Assembly (NCBI GenBank): GCA_964531025.1
Contig: CAZHDY010000003.1
Coordinates: 1 to 64,000, forward strand
DNA length: 64,000 bases
Reading direction: 5' to 3'
DNA from: CALMEC01 sp964531025
GTDB taxonomy: Bacteria; Actinomycetota; Thermoleophilia; Miltoncostaeales; Miltoncostaeaceae
In this document: piece by piece, positions 1 to 7,904 of the stretch
Position numbering within the stretch: the stretch's first letter is position 1
Layout: the number at the start of each line of letters is the position of its first letter
Made by a program: the position numbers and the translations under genes
The notes under the pieces: model-generated
The model's database searches: none
The model's input: only the letters and a program-made list of their open reading frames with translations
What the model was told of the DNA's origin: nothing

Positions 1-601
1 TCTGACCGATGGCGACGTAGACGCAGACGACGTCCTTGCCCTTCTGGTTGATGATGGCGTCGATGGCGATCGTCGTCTTGCCCGTTCCACGGTCGCCGAT
101 GATGAGCTCGCGCTGACCACGACCGATCGGGATCAGGGCGTCGATCGCCTTGATGCCCGTCTGCAGCGGCTCGGTGACCGGCTGACGCTGGACGACGCCC
201 GGCGCCTTGAACTCGACCGGACGGTACTGATCCGTGTCGATGGGGCCGCGATCGTCGATCGGGTTGCCCAGGGGGTCGACCACGCGGCCGAGGAGGGCCT
301 CGCCGACGGGGACCTGGATGACCTTGCCGGTGCGGCGCACCGGGTCACCCTCCTTGATGAGGGTGTCCTCACCGAGAAGCACAACACCGACGTTGTCCTC
401 CTCGAGGTTGAGGGCCAGTCCCGTGACGCCATGCGGCAGCTCGAGCATCTCGAGGGCGACGCAATTCTCGAGACCGTGGACGCGGGCGATACCGTCACCC
501 ACCTGGAGGACGGTTCCCACCTCCTCGGTGTCGATGTCCCCTGTGTACTGCTCGATCTGCTGGCGAAGGACCTTTGTGATCTCGTCGGGTCGAAGCTCCA
601 T
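1..601 (-). CDS. atpA: F-type ATP synthase subunit alpha (N-terminal part, runs off window)
   Basis: Catalytic-core subunit of the F1 sector; alpha binds non-catalytic nucleotide and alternates with beta to couple proton flow to ATP synthesis at the inner face of the membrane. The reverse strand opens with ATG at 599-601 and reads MELRPDEITKVLRQQIEQY, a typical alpha N-terminus, followed by the beta-barrel (VGDGIARVHGLENCVALEML) and the Walker A loop GDRGTGKTTIAIDAI near residue 170. About 200 of the usual 500-odd residues are present; the remainder lies beyond position 1. It follows atpH with a 33-base gap and belongs to the atpI-B-E-F-H-A operon. Identification is secure. Confidence 0.97.
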   Translation of the reverse strand, partial: MELRPDEITKVLRQQIEQYTGDIDTEEVGTVLQVGDGIARVHGLENCVALEMLELPHGVTGLALNLEEDNVGVVLLGEDTLIKEGDPVRRTGKVIQVPVGEALLGRVVDPLGNPIDDRGPIDTDQYRPVEFKAPGVVQRQPVTEPLQTGIKAIDALIPIGRGQRELIIGDRGTGKTTIAIDAIINQKGKDVVCVYVAIGQ

Positions 602-634
602 CGGCGTGTGTCCTGGTTTCCTCGGTGAGTGTTT

Positions 635-1168
635 CTACGAATGGATGCCGGTAATACTTTTGCGAAGACCGCGGAGGCGACCGCGGACGGAGGCGTCGGT
701 GACGACACCGCCGATGCGAAGGACCAGCCCCCCGAGAATGTCGGGGTCGACCGTCTCGGTGATCTTGGCGGTGCGGCCGGTCTGCTCGGTCACGCGTGCA
801 ACCACCTGCGAACGCAGGTCGTCGGTGAGGGGCACCGCACTGGTGACCTCCACGACGATCTGGCCCGATGCCCGGTCGACACGGTCCGCGAATGCGTCCG
901 CGATCTCGGGGAGCTCCTCCAACCGTCCCCGGTCGACCAGCACGCGGAGCAGGTTGACCGTGAGGTGGTTGCTGGTTCCCTCGAGCGCGCCGAGCGCGTT
1001 CTTCTTGACGTCCGAATCGATCTCCGGATTCAGAAGCACACGTCCGACGTCCGTCTGGCTGTCGATGACCTCGCGGAGGGCGTTGAGGTCGTTGCGCACG
1101 ACGTCAACGGCACCGGCCTGGTCGGCCGCCTCGAAGAGGGCCTCGGCGTAGGTGGTCGCGGCGCTCAC
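635..1168 (-). CDS. atpH: ATP synthase subunit delta (OSCP-like)
   Basis: Peripheral-stalk subunit that links the b dimer to the top of the F1 alpha/beta hexamer. The 177-residue product has the usual family length, an all-helical N-terminal domain and the conserved C-terminal stretch ILGGLVLRIGGVVTDASVRG, in which the G-G-hydrophobic-R-I pattern is diagnostic of delta. The ATG start overlaps the atpF stop by four bases (ATGA at 1165-1168), indicating translational coupling. It sits between atpF and atpA, the standard bacterial order. Confidence 0.95.
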   Translation of the reverse strand: MSAATTYAEALFEAADQAGAVDVVRNDLNALREVIDSQTDVGRVLLNPEIDSDVKKNALGALEGTSNHLTVNLLRVLVDRGRLEELPEIADAFADRVDRASGQIVVEVTSAVPLTDDLRSQVVARVTEQTGRTAKITETVDPDILGGLVLRIGGVVTDASVRGRLRGLRKSITGIHS

Positions 1169-1734
1169 GCGGTTGTCGCTCCCTCGCCCTGAAGCTCGAG
1201 GTCCTTGAGGGCCTCTTCGACGAGCCGACGGTGGTCGGCGTCGCTGAGCGACTTCTTGGTGACCTTCTCCGCCGCAGCCAGAGCGAGGCTGGCGACGTCG
1301 TCGCGCACCGATGCGAGGGCGGCCTTGCCCTGTGCGTCGGCCTGCTGGCTCGCATCGTTGAGGATGCGCTCCCGCTGCCCCTCGGCGGCGGTGACGATGG
1401 TCGCCCGCTCGCGCTCGCCCTCACGGCGTCCGCGATCGCGCAGTTCATCGGCCTCACGGCGCGCGTCGGCCAGCTGGACCTTGTAGTCCTCCAGCATGGC
1501 GACGGCGTCGTCGCGACTCTTCTCGGCCTCGTCGAGGTCGGCTTGGATCTTTGCTCGGCGCTTCTCGATCATCTCGCCCACCGGCCCGAACACGAACTTC
1601 CTCAGGATGAAGAGCGTGATGAAGAAGATGATGACCGTCCAGATCATCAACCCCGGGCTCGGAGAGAGAAGCGGGTTGTCGCCCTCTCCCTCGGTGGCGG
1701 CGACGACCGTGACGCCTGTCAGGAAAGACTCCAT
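1165..1734 (-). CDS. atpF: ATP synthase subunit b
   Basis: Peripheral-stalk subunit: one N-terminal membrane helix and a long cytoplasmic coiled coil that dimerises and holds F1 against rotor torque. The 189-residue product has a single hydrophobic segment at about residues 30-52 (LMIWTVIIFFITLFILRKFV), followed by highly charged helix rich in Glu, Arg and Ala (for example KRRAKIQADLDEAEKSRDDA). Only one b gene is seen, so a homodimer is expected rather than b/b'. The start codon lies only four bases downstream of the atpE stop, and the stop overlaps atpH. Confidence 0.95.
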   Translation of the reverse strand: MESFLTGVTVVAATEGEGDNPLLSPSPGLMIWTVIIFFITLFILRKFVFGPVGEMIEKRRAKIQADLDEAEKSRDDAVAMLEDYKVQLADARREADELRDRGRREGERERATIVTAAEGQRERILNDASQQADAQGKAALASVRDDVASLALAAAEKVTKKSLSDADHRRLVEEALKDLELQGEGATTA

Positions 1735-1738
1735 ATGA

Positions 1739-1984
1739 CTAGGCCAGGAAGAAGGCCACGAAGCCCATCAGGAGGGCGTAGAAGGTGATGGCCTCGGTGA
1801 GCGCCAGACCCAGGAACATGATTCCCATGAGGTCACCGCGGAGCTCGGGCTGACGGGCGACCGACTCGATGGTCTTACCCATCAGGTAACCCACGCCGAT
1901 ACCCGGACCGATCGCGCCGAAACCGGTCGCCAGACCGAGCGAGATCGCCTTCGCTGCATCCGTAATGTTCCCTTCAAGTGCCAC
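1739..1984 (-). CDS. atpE: ATP synthase subunit c (rotor ring)
   Basis: Forms the proton-translocating c-ring. The 81-residue hairpin has two membrane helices joined by the polar loop ARQPE (residues 43-47). The glycine-rich first helix carries GAIGPGIGVG and the second carries the ion-binding carboxylate Glu64 in GLALTEAITFYALL. The residues around Glu64 (Ala65, Ile66) and the lack of a Gln in the first helix do not match the sodium-binding signature, so proton coupling is the likely mode. Translation begins at GTG (1982-1984). It lies between atpB and atpF. Confidence 0.96.
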   Translation of the reverse strand: MALEGNITDAAKAISLGLATGFGAIGPGIGVGYLMGKTIESVARQPELRGDLMGIMFLGLALTEAITFYALLMGFVAFFLA

Positions 1985-2023
1985 TTGCGTATCCCTTCGT
2001 AATGGTGGTCGTGGTGGATCTGG

Positions 2024-2986
2024 TCAGTGCGAGTCAGCGGTCGCGAAGCCGATGTAGATACCGCTGAGCATCGCGAAGATGAACGCCTGCAGGCCTGCGA
2101 TCAGGAGCAGCTCGAACAGATAGAAGAACAGGCCGAACGGAATGGCGACGGCACCCACGTAGCTGCCGAGAAGCAGCACGAAGCCGCTCGCCATGATGAT
2201 GAGGAGGTGTCCCGCGAGCATGTTGGCGAAGAGCCGGACGGACAGGCTGACGAGACGGAGAACCGTCGAGAGCATCTCCAGCACGAAGACGAACCCCTTC
2301 ATGACGGGGTTGATGTCGCCGCTGGGCACATAGGACTTCAGGTAGCCGCCGAAGCCGTGGTGGCGGATGCCCTCGTAGTTGAAGATGACGAACGCGATGG
2401 CCGCCAGGGCGACGGTCACGTTGATGTTGCCGGTCGCCGCGTAGAGGGCGAGGTCCGGAACGCCCCAGTGGCTGGAGTGCTCACCGCTGGGAAGCGGGAT
2501 GAAGCTGATCAGGTTGTTCACGAGGATGAACAGGAACATCGTCGCCACGAACGGGAAGTAGCGCGGGAGCATCTTTCCGCTGAGGGTCGCGCGGGCGATC
2601 TGACGGTCGGCGAAGTCGTAGACAAGCTCGAGCACGTTCTGCGCGCGCGTGGGACGCATGCGGAGGCCGCCGCGGACCACGAGGACGCCGAAGAGGATGC
2701 AGATCAGCGACGAGAGCATCATGTACGCGACGGCCTTGTTGATCGACATGTCGATGAAGCCGAAGTCCAGGTCGATCCACGCCGGCAGCCCGAACTCGTT
2801 CTGCGGCTTGAACAGTGACTCGCCCTGCGCGTCCTCCGCCGGGGACCGGTGGCCGAGAAGGGCCACGATCACGGTCCAGGCGATGATGAGCAGCAGGAAC
2901 CCGAGCGCGTAGTACTTGACGGGTCCCCCGCCCTTCTTCTCGGGCGCGTCCTGGGGAGGAGTCTCGACGCTGACCGCGTCACTCAT
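2024..2986 (-). CDS. atpB: ATP synthase subunit a
   Basis: Stator membrane subunit that supplies the two proton half-channels next to the c-ring. The ATG at 2984-2986 gives a 320-residue protein beginning MSDAVSVETPPQD, after which five or six hydrophobic helices follow. The conserved Arg helix is seen as VSLSVRLFANMLAGHLLIIM, and the C-terminal helix reads QAFIFAMLSGIYIGFATADS. The N-terminal extension before the first membrane span is longer than in Escherichia coli. The start overlaps the upstream atpI-like stop by four bases (2983-2986). In-frame sequence continues upstream but belongs to the overlapping gene, so the inner ATG is preferred. Confidence 0.95.
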   Translation of the reverse strand: MSDAVSVETPPQDAPEKKGGGPVKYYALGFLLLIIAWTVIVALLGHRSPAEDAQGESLFKPQNEFGLPAWIDLDFGFIDMSINKAVAYMMLSSLICILFGVLVVRGGLRMRPTRAQNVLELVYDFADRQIARATLSGKMLPRYFPFVATMFLFILVNNLISFIPLPSGEHSSHWGVPDLALYAATGNINVTVALAAIAFVIFNYEGIRHHGFGGYLKSYVPSGDINPVMKGFVFVLEMLSTVLRLVSLSVRLFANMLAGHLLIIMASGFVLLLGSYVGAVAIPFGLFFYLFELLLIAGLQAFIFAMLSGIYIGFATADSH

Positions 2987-3420
2987 GCGCTGCCTCCAAC
3001 CTTTTCCTCCTTCTTCGCCTTCTCCCGGAGGGCGTGCAGTACCGAACGCCCGGTCAGGTCGAATGTGAACGCCGCGGCGAAAACGCCGGCACCGATGAGC
3101 CCCATCACCCGATCCACCTTGCCGGCGAAGAGGAAGAGGAGCAGGACCACGACGACGGCGCGTCCGATCGATGAAATGCCGATGAGCCCGACGGCCATGG
3201 TGGGTTCGAGTCCCTCGGCGACCTTGGCGATGCCGATTTGGACGAACCAGCTGAACGTGAAGAGCGCAGCGCCCAGAAGCCATCCGTCGAACGACCCGCC
3301 CGCGAGGACCACCACGGGGAGCGCGAGCGCGACCACGATGAAACCGAGGATCGCGAACGTGAACTCGATCGGCCGAGGTGCCCGATATGACGGTTGCTGC
3401 GAGGCGGAACCGCCCAGCAT
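2983..3420 (-). CDS. AtpI-like small membrane protein heading the ATP synthase operon
   Basis: Probably the ATP synthase protein I equivalent, a small membrane protein encoded first in many atp operons and thought to assist c-ring assembly or magnesium uptake. From ATG at 3418-3420 it is 145 residues with four hydrophobic segments (for example FAILGFIVVALALPVVVLAG and SSIGRAVVVVLLLFLFAG) and a basic C-terminus. Sequence similarity to AtpI is weak by eye; the call rests on position, size and topology. An in-frame TTG at 3451-3453, about ten bases after a GGAGGA motif, is an alternative start adding 11 residues, and it has a better ribosome site than the ATG. Confidence 0.7.
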   Translation of the reverse strand: MLGGSASQQPSYRAPRPIEFTFAILGFIVVALALPVVVLAGGSFDGWLLGAALFTFSWFVQIGIAKVAEGLEPTMAVGLIGISSIGRAVVVVLLLFLFAGKVDRVMGLIGAGVFAAAFTFDLTGRSVLHALREKAKKEEKVGGSA

Positions 3421-3541
3421 GTCTTGATTGGCCGCGGTGGCAGAAATCTCCAAGCGGTCAGGGTCCTCCGTGATGGCGAGTACTCCAGTCGAGCAGTTTG
3501 GGCGGCGTATCGCAGGACGACACCCTCCGCACCGGAGCGGG

Positions 3542-3547
3542 AGTATA
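3542..3547 (-). promoter_or_regulatory. Candidate -10 element of the atp operon
   Basis: On the reverse strand this reads TATACT inside GCATAGCTATACTCCCG, the only AT-rich pocket in the 235-base gap between atpI and the aminotransferase gene. No convincing -35 hexamer is visible 16-18 bases upstream. It lies about 90-120 bases before the possible starts of the atpI-like gene. Confidence 0.4.
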
Positions 3548-3655
3548 GCTATGCACCCGACGCCGTGGTGGCAGGGCACCCTCTCGAGTGCCGATCGGGA
3601 CGTTTGACAGGAAAGAAGGGCAGGTTGCGAACGTTCCGGGGAGGGCCCGGGCCGC

Positions 3656-4798
3656 TCAGTCCGCGACGGCGCGGCGGATTCCGTCGACGATCGCGCCCAG
3701 CAGCTCGGACGAGGTGCCCATGTTGAGGCGGGCGAAGCCGCGCCCCGCGTCACCGAACCACGATCCCGACGTGAGCGCCACCCTCCCCCGCTCCAGGATG
3801 ACGGCGGCCGGGTCGTCCCCGAGCCCCCGTCCTCGGAAGTCGAGCCATGCGAGGAAGGTGGCCTCGGGTACCTGGTAGCCGATCCCCGGCAGGCGCTCGG
3901 CGACGAGGCCGGCCAGCTCGGTCGCGCGCCGGGCGATGGCGGCGACGGCCGCGTCCAGCCAGTCGCGCCCGTCGCGCAGGGCGGCGGTCTGCCCGATCAC
4001 GCCGAGGTGGGTCGCACCGTCGGTGACGAGGTGCGGCCATCCGCGGACGATGCGCCGGCCCTCGTCGCCGGGGACGACGATCGCCCCCTTGAGCCCCGCC
4101 AGGTTCCAGCCCTTGGACGCCGACAGGAGGCTGAACGCCGACTCGGTCCCGGGCACGGTCAGGTACGGGACGAACTCCACACCGTGATGGACGAGGGGGG
4201 CATGGATCTCGTCGGAGAGCACATGGACCCCGTGCGCCGCGGCAAGCTCGGCGAGGTCTGTGAGCTCGTCCCGCCGATGCACGACGCCGGTCGGGTTGTG
4301 CGGATTGCACAGCAGGTACACGCGTGCACCGGTCCGGAAGGCCGCCTCCAGCGCATCCGGGTCGAGTCGGCCGTCGTCGGCGAGCGGTGCCTCGACCACC
4401 CGGCGCCCCATGGTGGTGACCACCTCGAAGAACGGCGGATACACCGGCGGGCTGACCACGACGGGGTCGCCCGGCCGGGTGAGCGCGCGGAGGAGGGCAC
4501 CGATGCCGGTCATGACGTCGGCGACGCCCGAGGCCTCCGACGGCTCGAACGCCCAGCCCCACCGGTCGTGGGCGAACTCCGCCATGGCCTCGCGATAGCC
4601 CTCGCTCATCGAGTAGCCGGTGTCGCCCATGGCCATCGCCCGAGTGACCGCGTCCACCACCGGCGCGGCGAGCTCGGCGTCCATCTCGGCGATCCACGCC
4701 GGGATCACGTCCGGTGGGTAGTACCGCCATTTCTGGCTGGTGCGCCCGCGGAGCTCGGCGAGGGTGAGCGAGAAGGGATCGGGGTGCGCTGCGGCCAC
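3656..4798 (-). CDS. PLP-dependent aminotransferase, PatB/MalY (cystathionine beta-lyase) type
   Basis: Fold-type I pyridoxal-phosphate enzyme most like MalY/PatB C-S lyases, which cleave cystathionine or cysteine conjugates to thiols, ammonia and pyruvate. The 380-residue product shows the MalY-type N-terminus (WRYYPPDVIPAWIAEMD), the cofactor/substrate motif LCNPHNPTGVVHRR, the Asp-binding strand VLSDEIHAPLVHHG and the Schiff-base lysine in SASKGWNLAGLKGA. It starts at GTG (4796-4798) immediately behind a TAGGGT-N6 element, suggesting a leaderless message. A biosynthetic aminotransferase role cannot be excluded. It is a single gene between pyrE and the atp operon. Confidence 0.88.
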   Translation of the reverse strand: MAAAHPDPFSLTLAELRGRTSQKWRYYPPDVIPAWIAEMDAELAAPVVDAVTRAMAMGDTGYSMSEGYREAMAEFAHDRWGWAFEPSEASGVADVMTGIGALLRALTRPGDPVVVSPPVYPPFFEVVTTMGRRVVEAPLADDGRLDPDALEAAFRTGARVYLLCNPHNPTGVVHRRDELTDLAELAAAHGVHVLSDEIHAPLVHHGVEFVPYLTVPGTESAFSLLSASKGWNLAGLKGAIVVPGDEGRRIVRGWPHLVTDGATHLGVIGQTAALRDGRDWLDAAVAAIARRATELAGLVAERLPGIGYQVPEATFLAWLDFRGRGLGDDPAAVILERGRVALTSGSWFGDAGRGFARLNMGTSSELLGAIVDGIRRAVAD

Positions 4799-4804
4799 GT
4801 CGCA

Positions 4805-4810
4805 ACCCTA
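4805..4810 (-). promoter_or_regulatory. Leaderless -10 element for the PatB-like gene
   Basis: Reverse strand TAGGGT, followed by exactly six bases and then the GTG start of the 3656-4798 gene. There is no Shine-Dalgarno motif before that GTG. The same TAGGGT-N6-start arrangement occurs before the gene at 16747-17925. Confidence 0.5.
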
Positions 4811-4859
4811 GAGGGTGGTTCCACGGTCGCGTGACGCGTGTCGCCGGCGACGCCCCCGG

Positions 4860-5399
4860 TCAGGCTGTCGCGCGCGCCGCGTCCAGGTCTGCTTTGGTGA
4901 GCACCGCGCGGATGGCGACGCCGATGTCGGCCAGCGGGACGAGGTCATCGGGAGAGCGGTCGATGGCACAGATGACGAGATCCACGTTCGCACCGCCGTC
5001 GCGCAGTGCGTGCGTGGCGTCACGCACGGCCCCGCCGGTGGTGATGACATCCTCGATCATGACGACGCGCCGCCCGTCGAAGGGCGGGCCCTCGGCAAGC
5101 TTGGCGGTTCCGTACTTCTTGGCCTCCTTGCGCACGAAGACGGTCGGGATGCCGGTGATGGCGGCCACGGTCGTCGCGATGGGCACGCCCCCCAGCTCGA
5201 GCCCCGCAAGAAGCTCGGTGTCATCGGGCAGGAGCGCGGCCATCTGGCGCGCGACCCTCTGCAGAAGCGCGGGATCGGCCTCGAAGAGATACTTGTCAAA
5301 GTATTCGGTGCTCACCTGGCCGGAACGGAGCGTGAACTCACCCGTCAGGCGGCACACGGCGTCGATGTCGGCGGCGAGGGTTTCGTCGGTCGTGGTCAC
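4860..5399 (-). CDS. pyrE: Orotate phosphoribosyltransferase
   Basis: Transfers the phosphoribosyl group of PRPP to orotate, giving OMP in de novo pyrimidine synthesis (cytosol). The 179-residue product contains the PRPP-binding motif RVVMIEDVITTGGA, the flexible-loop strand FVRKEAKKYGTAK with the conserved Lys pair, and the substrate segment LEGGVPIA-like LAGLELGGVPIATTV. It starts at GTG (5397-5399), seven bases after a TAGTCT element, with no ribosome site, so translation may be leaderless. In-frame sequence extends upstream but is Arg/Ser-rich and non-conserved. No other pyrimidine genes are nearby. Confidence 0.88.
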   Translation of the reverse strand: MTTTDETLAADIDAVCRLTGEFTLRSGQVSTEYFDKYLFEADPALLQRVARQMAALLPDDTELLAGLELGGVPIATTVAAITGIPTVFVRKEAKKYGTAKLAEGPPFDGRRVVMIEDVITTGGAVRDATHALRDGGANVDLVICAIDRSPDDLVPLADIGVAIRAVLTKADLDAARATA

Positions 5400-5604
5400 G
5401 GGCGGCAGACTACCCGCGCGACGGCTCAGGCATCGGCGAGTGTGCGACCCCGCATGCCTGTCGATCGTGCTCCGCGCGGCTCGCTCGAAGACGCGGACTC
5501 CGCGTATGGAGCAGAGATCCCGATGCGCGGACTGGTCGTCGACCGTCGGTGCGGCCCCGCAGCGTGAGGCATGGCCGCGAAAGCCCCCCCCCCCGGGACG
5601 GAAC

Positions 5605-5643
5605 ACAAAAAAGAGGCCCCCGCATCGGGGGGATACGGGGGCC
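5605..5643 (-). terminator. Rho-independent terminator of the glycosylphosphotransferase gene
   Basis: On the reverse strand an eight-base stem GGCCCCCG/CGGGGGCC (5636-5643 with 5615-5622) is followed by TCTTTTTTG. The loop is 13 bases. It sits about 70 bases beyond the stop of the 5712-7184 gene, which reads toward it. This is the clearest intrinsic terminator in the window. Confidence 0.8.
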
Positions 5644-5711
5644 GGCAAGAACGGGCTTCCATCGGCACCCGTTCTCGAATATGTGACCGATCCGGAGGCG
5701 CTACCGCCTCC

Positions 5712-7184
5712 TCAGTAGGCACCCTTGCGGCGAAGCACCGCGGGAATGGTCTTGAGGAGGATGCGGATGTCCCATCCCAGCGACCACCGGGTGACGTAGA
5801 GGTGGTCCAGACGCAGCATCTCGTCGAAGCTCATGTCGGAGCGACCACCGATCTGCCAGAGGCCGGTGAGGCCCGGCGTGACGTCGAGGCGCTGACGTGC
5901 CCAGCCCGTGATCTCGGCGTCCTCGTGGGTGACGAAGGGACGTGGTCCCACCAGTGCCATCTCGCCGCGGAGAACGTTGATGAGCTGCGGCAGCTCGTCC
6001 AGGCTGGTCGAGCGGAGGAAGCTTCCGATGCGCGTGACGCGCGGATCACTCTTCAGCTTGAACAGCGGGCCGGTGGCCTCGTTCTGATCGAGGAGCTCGT
6101 CACGCCGGCTCTCGGCGTCGACGGACATGGTGCGGAACTTGATGATCTGGAACTCACGATCGTCCCGACCCATCCGCTTCTGCTTGAAGAAGACGGGACC
6201 CCTGCTGTCCAGCTTGATGGCGAGCGCGACGAGCGCCATGACCGGCAGGAGGATCGGCATGAACGCGAGGGTCAGCGCCAGGTCGATCGTCCTCTTGACC
6301 GCGACCGCCCGCTTGGACAGCCGGCCGGCCGAGAGCTCCAGCACCGGAACCCCGTTGATGTCGTCGAACGTCGCGTCGACCGGCGTGATGTCGAAGTACC
6401 GGGGGACGATGGCGATGTCCAGCTGGTGCAGTCCGTGCGAGCGGATCGTGTTGACGATGCGCTCGGCAGGAACGCGTGAGAATCCGATGACCAGGCGGTC
6501 CGCACGATGGATACGCACGAGGTCGACCAGCTCGTCCTCGGATCCCAGGAGCGGGATCTCCCCGACCGATTCGTCGATGAACGGAGGGTCGTTGTCGATG
6601 AACCCGATGATGTCGATCCGTCCGTCGCCGCGCATCTTGCGCGCCAGTGTCTGACCGACCTCACCGGCGCCCACGATGAGCGTGCGCTGCGGACGCGCCA
6701 CCCGGGGCAGCACCGCGCTACGGGCGAACGCACCCGACAGTGCGACGCCGACGATCGCCGTCAGCCAGAAGACCACGATCTCGCGCCCCGAGAAATTGAG
6801 GGCACCGGACCGTGAGGAGGATCCGAGCGACAGAGCGAGGGTGAACACCGTGAGACCGAAGGCAGCCGGCAGGAACGGAGCCGACCGACGGATGTTGGCC
6901 GACCCGTAGCGGCAGACGACGGCGAGGGTGGCCACCCCGCCTGCGCAGACGACGGCCAGCATGGCGAGGAACGACGACAGGCTGCGCACGTCTCCCGAAC
7001 CGAACACCCGCTCGACGAAGACCGCGAAGAGCGCGGCCAGACCGAGGGCGATGGCATCGAGCCCGACGACGCTAAGCCGCATCGCCGACATACCCGTTTC
7101 GGGAAGGTCCAGCGTCCCGACGAAGGGCTCTGCACTGCCGTGCGTTGTCTCCTGAACCATGGCAGGTGTCGTCAACGTGGGCAC
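5712..7184 (-). CDS. Exopolysaccharide polyprenyl glycosylphosphotransferase (WbaP/WcaJ type)
   Basis: Initiates exopolysaccharide or capsule repeat units by transferring a sugar-1-phosphate to undecaprenyl phosphate at the cytoplasmic membrane. The 490-residue product has an N-terminal membrane region (about residues 30-155), a CoA-binding-like Rossmann domain (RTLIVGAGEVGQTLARKM) and a C-terminal bacterial sugar transferase domain with a membrane helix, then QKRMGRDDREFQIIKFRTM, STSLDELPQLINVLRGEMAL and VGPRP. Full family length. It stands alone, closed by an intrinsic terminator. The WecB and GT2 genes at 20826-23467 and the GT4 gene at 62906 could serve the same surface-polymer pathway, but they are not linked in an operon. 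Confidence 0.92.
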   Translation of the reverse strand: MPTLTTPAMVQETTHGSAEPFVGTLDLPETGMSAMRLSVVGLDAIALGLAALFAVFVERVFGSGDVRSLSSFLAMLAVVCAGGVATLAVVCRYGSANIRRSAPFLPAAFGLTVFTLALSLGSSSRSGALNFSGREIVVFWLTAIVGVALSGAFARSAVLPRVARPQRTLIVGAGEVGQTLARKMRGDGRIDIIGFIDNDPPFIDESVGEIPLLGSEDELVDLVRIHRADRLVIGFSRVPAERIVNTIRSHGLHQLDIAIVPRYFDITPVDATFDDINGVPVLELSAGRLSKRAVAVKRTIDLALTLAFMPILLPVMALVALAIKLDSRGPVFFKQKRMGRDDREFQIIKFRTMSVDAESRRDELLDQNEATGPLFKLKSDPRVTRIGSFLRSTSLDELPQLINVLRGEMALVGPRPFVTHEDAEITGWARQRLDVTPGLTGLWQIGGRSDMSFDEMLRLDHLYVTRWSLGWDIRILLKTIPAVLRRKGAY

Positions 7185-7904
7185 CCCCCGAGTACGTTCT
7201 GTGTGCGGTCCATGACCCGTGATCCCGTCCGTAGGTTTTGCTCAGTCCGGCCACAGGAAGATAGAACGTTTTGGCGGTTCTTTCGAGGTCGTGGACAAAG
7301 ACTCCCCGCCCGTATAGGTGCCCGTCCAACGGCGAATTTCCACGCCCTTCACCCAACATTCACGACGCCGTATGCCCGACGCGCGAACGCCGCATCCGGA
7401 CGCTCGAACAAAGAACCAGAAGAGCAGGGAATTTGCTCGCCGCCACGACGCGTGTGCACGACTCGTGCCCGCCTCACCGACACCTGCCCGACACACATCG
7501 CCGCCGCATCGACGTTCACAGACACTTAACGTACGAGGCGGGCGACCTCCCCGATCGGATGGGACGACCCTCACCGCGCCAGGCGGACGATGATCCCTCA
7601 TCGGTATCGACCCGCGGCGAGAAGGTGCCGGGCCACCCTGCACGGTCCTGCCCCACTCCCGACGTCGGACCGGGAACGTGCCCTCCGTAGTGGCCGGCCA
7701 CCGGGATGGCCCGGGCATTCGTGGGCCCCGTTCCGCTCATGCCGGTGGAGCACGCTGGAGACCGACATCCGCGCCGCCACAAGAGACGGGATTCGCTCGC
7801 CTCCCAGCGCCATCGTCGCGGAACTTAGGGTCTCCTAACAACCGCCTGATAGGGTGCCGCGCGCACCGTCGCCGTCGGGTGCGACGGATCGGAGGAGGCT
7901 GCCG
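7185..7904. other. Intergenic region between divergent EPS and sugar-dehydrogenase genes
   Basis: About 720 bases separate two divergent genes. Open frames across it are short, Arg/Pro-rich and inconsistent, so no gene is supported. The part nearest 7184 contains AT-rich pockets that could carry the glycosylphosphotransferase promoter, but no clear -35/-10 pair or known riboswitch core was found. A GGAGGAGG ribosome site at 7891-7898 belongs to the downstream gene. Confidence 0.6.

Noticed and set aside
7190..7400. Possible riboswitch upstream of the glycosylphosphotransferase gene
   Set aside because: Purine-rich patches were seen, but no conserved core of the c-di-GMP, c-di-AMP or other known classes could be matched.
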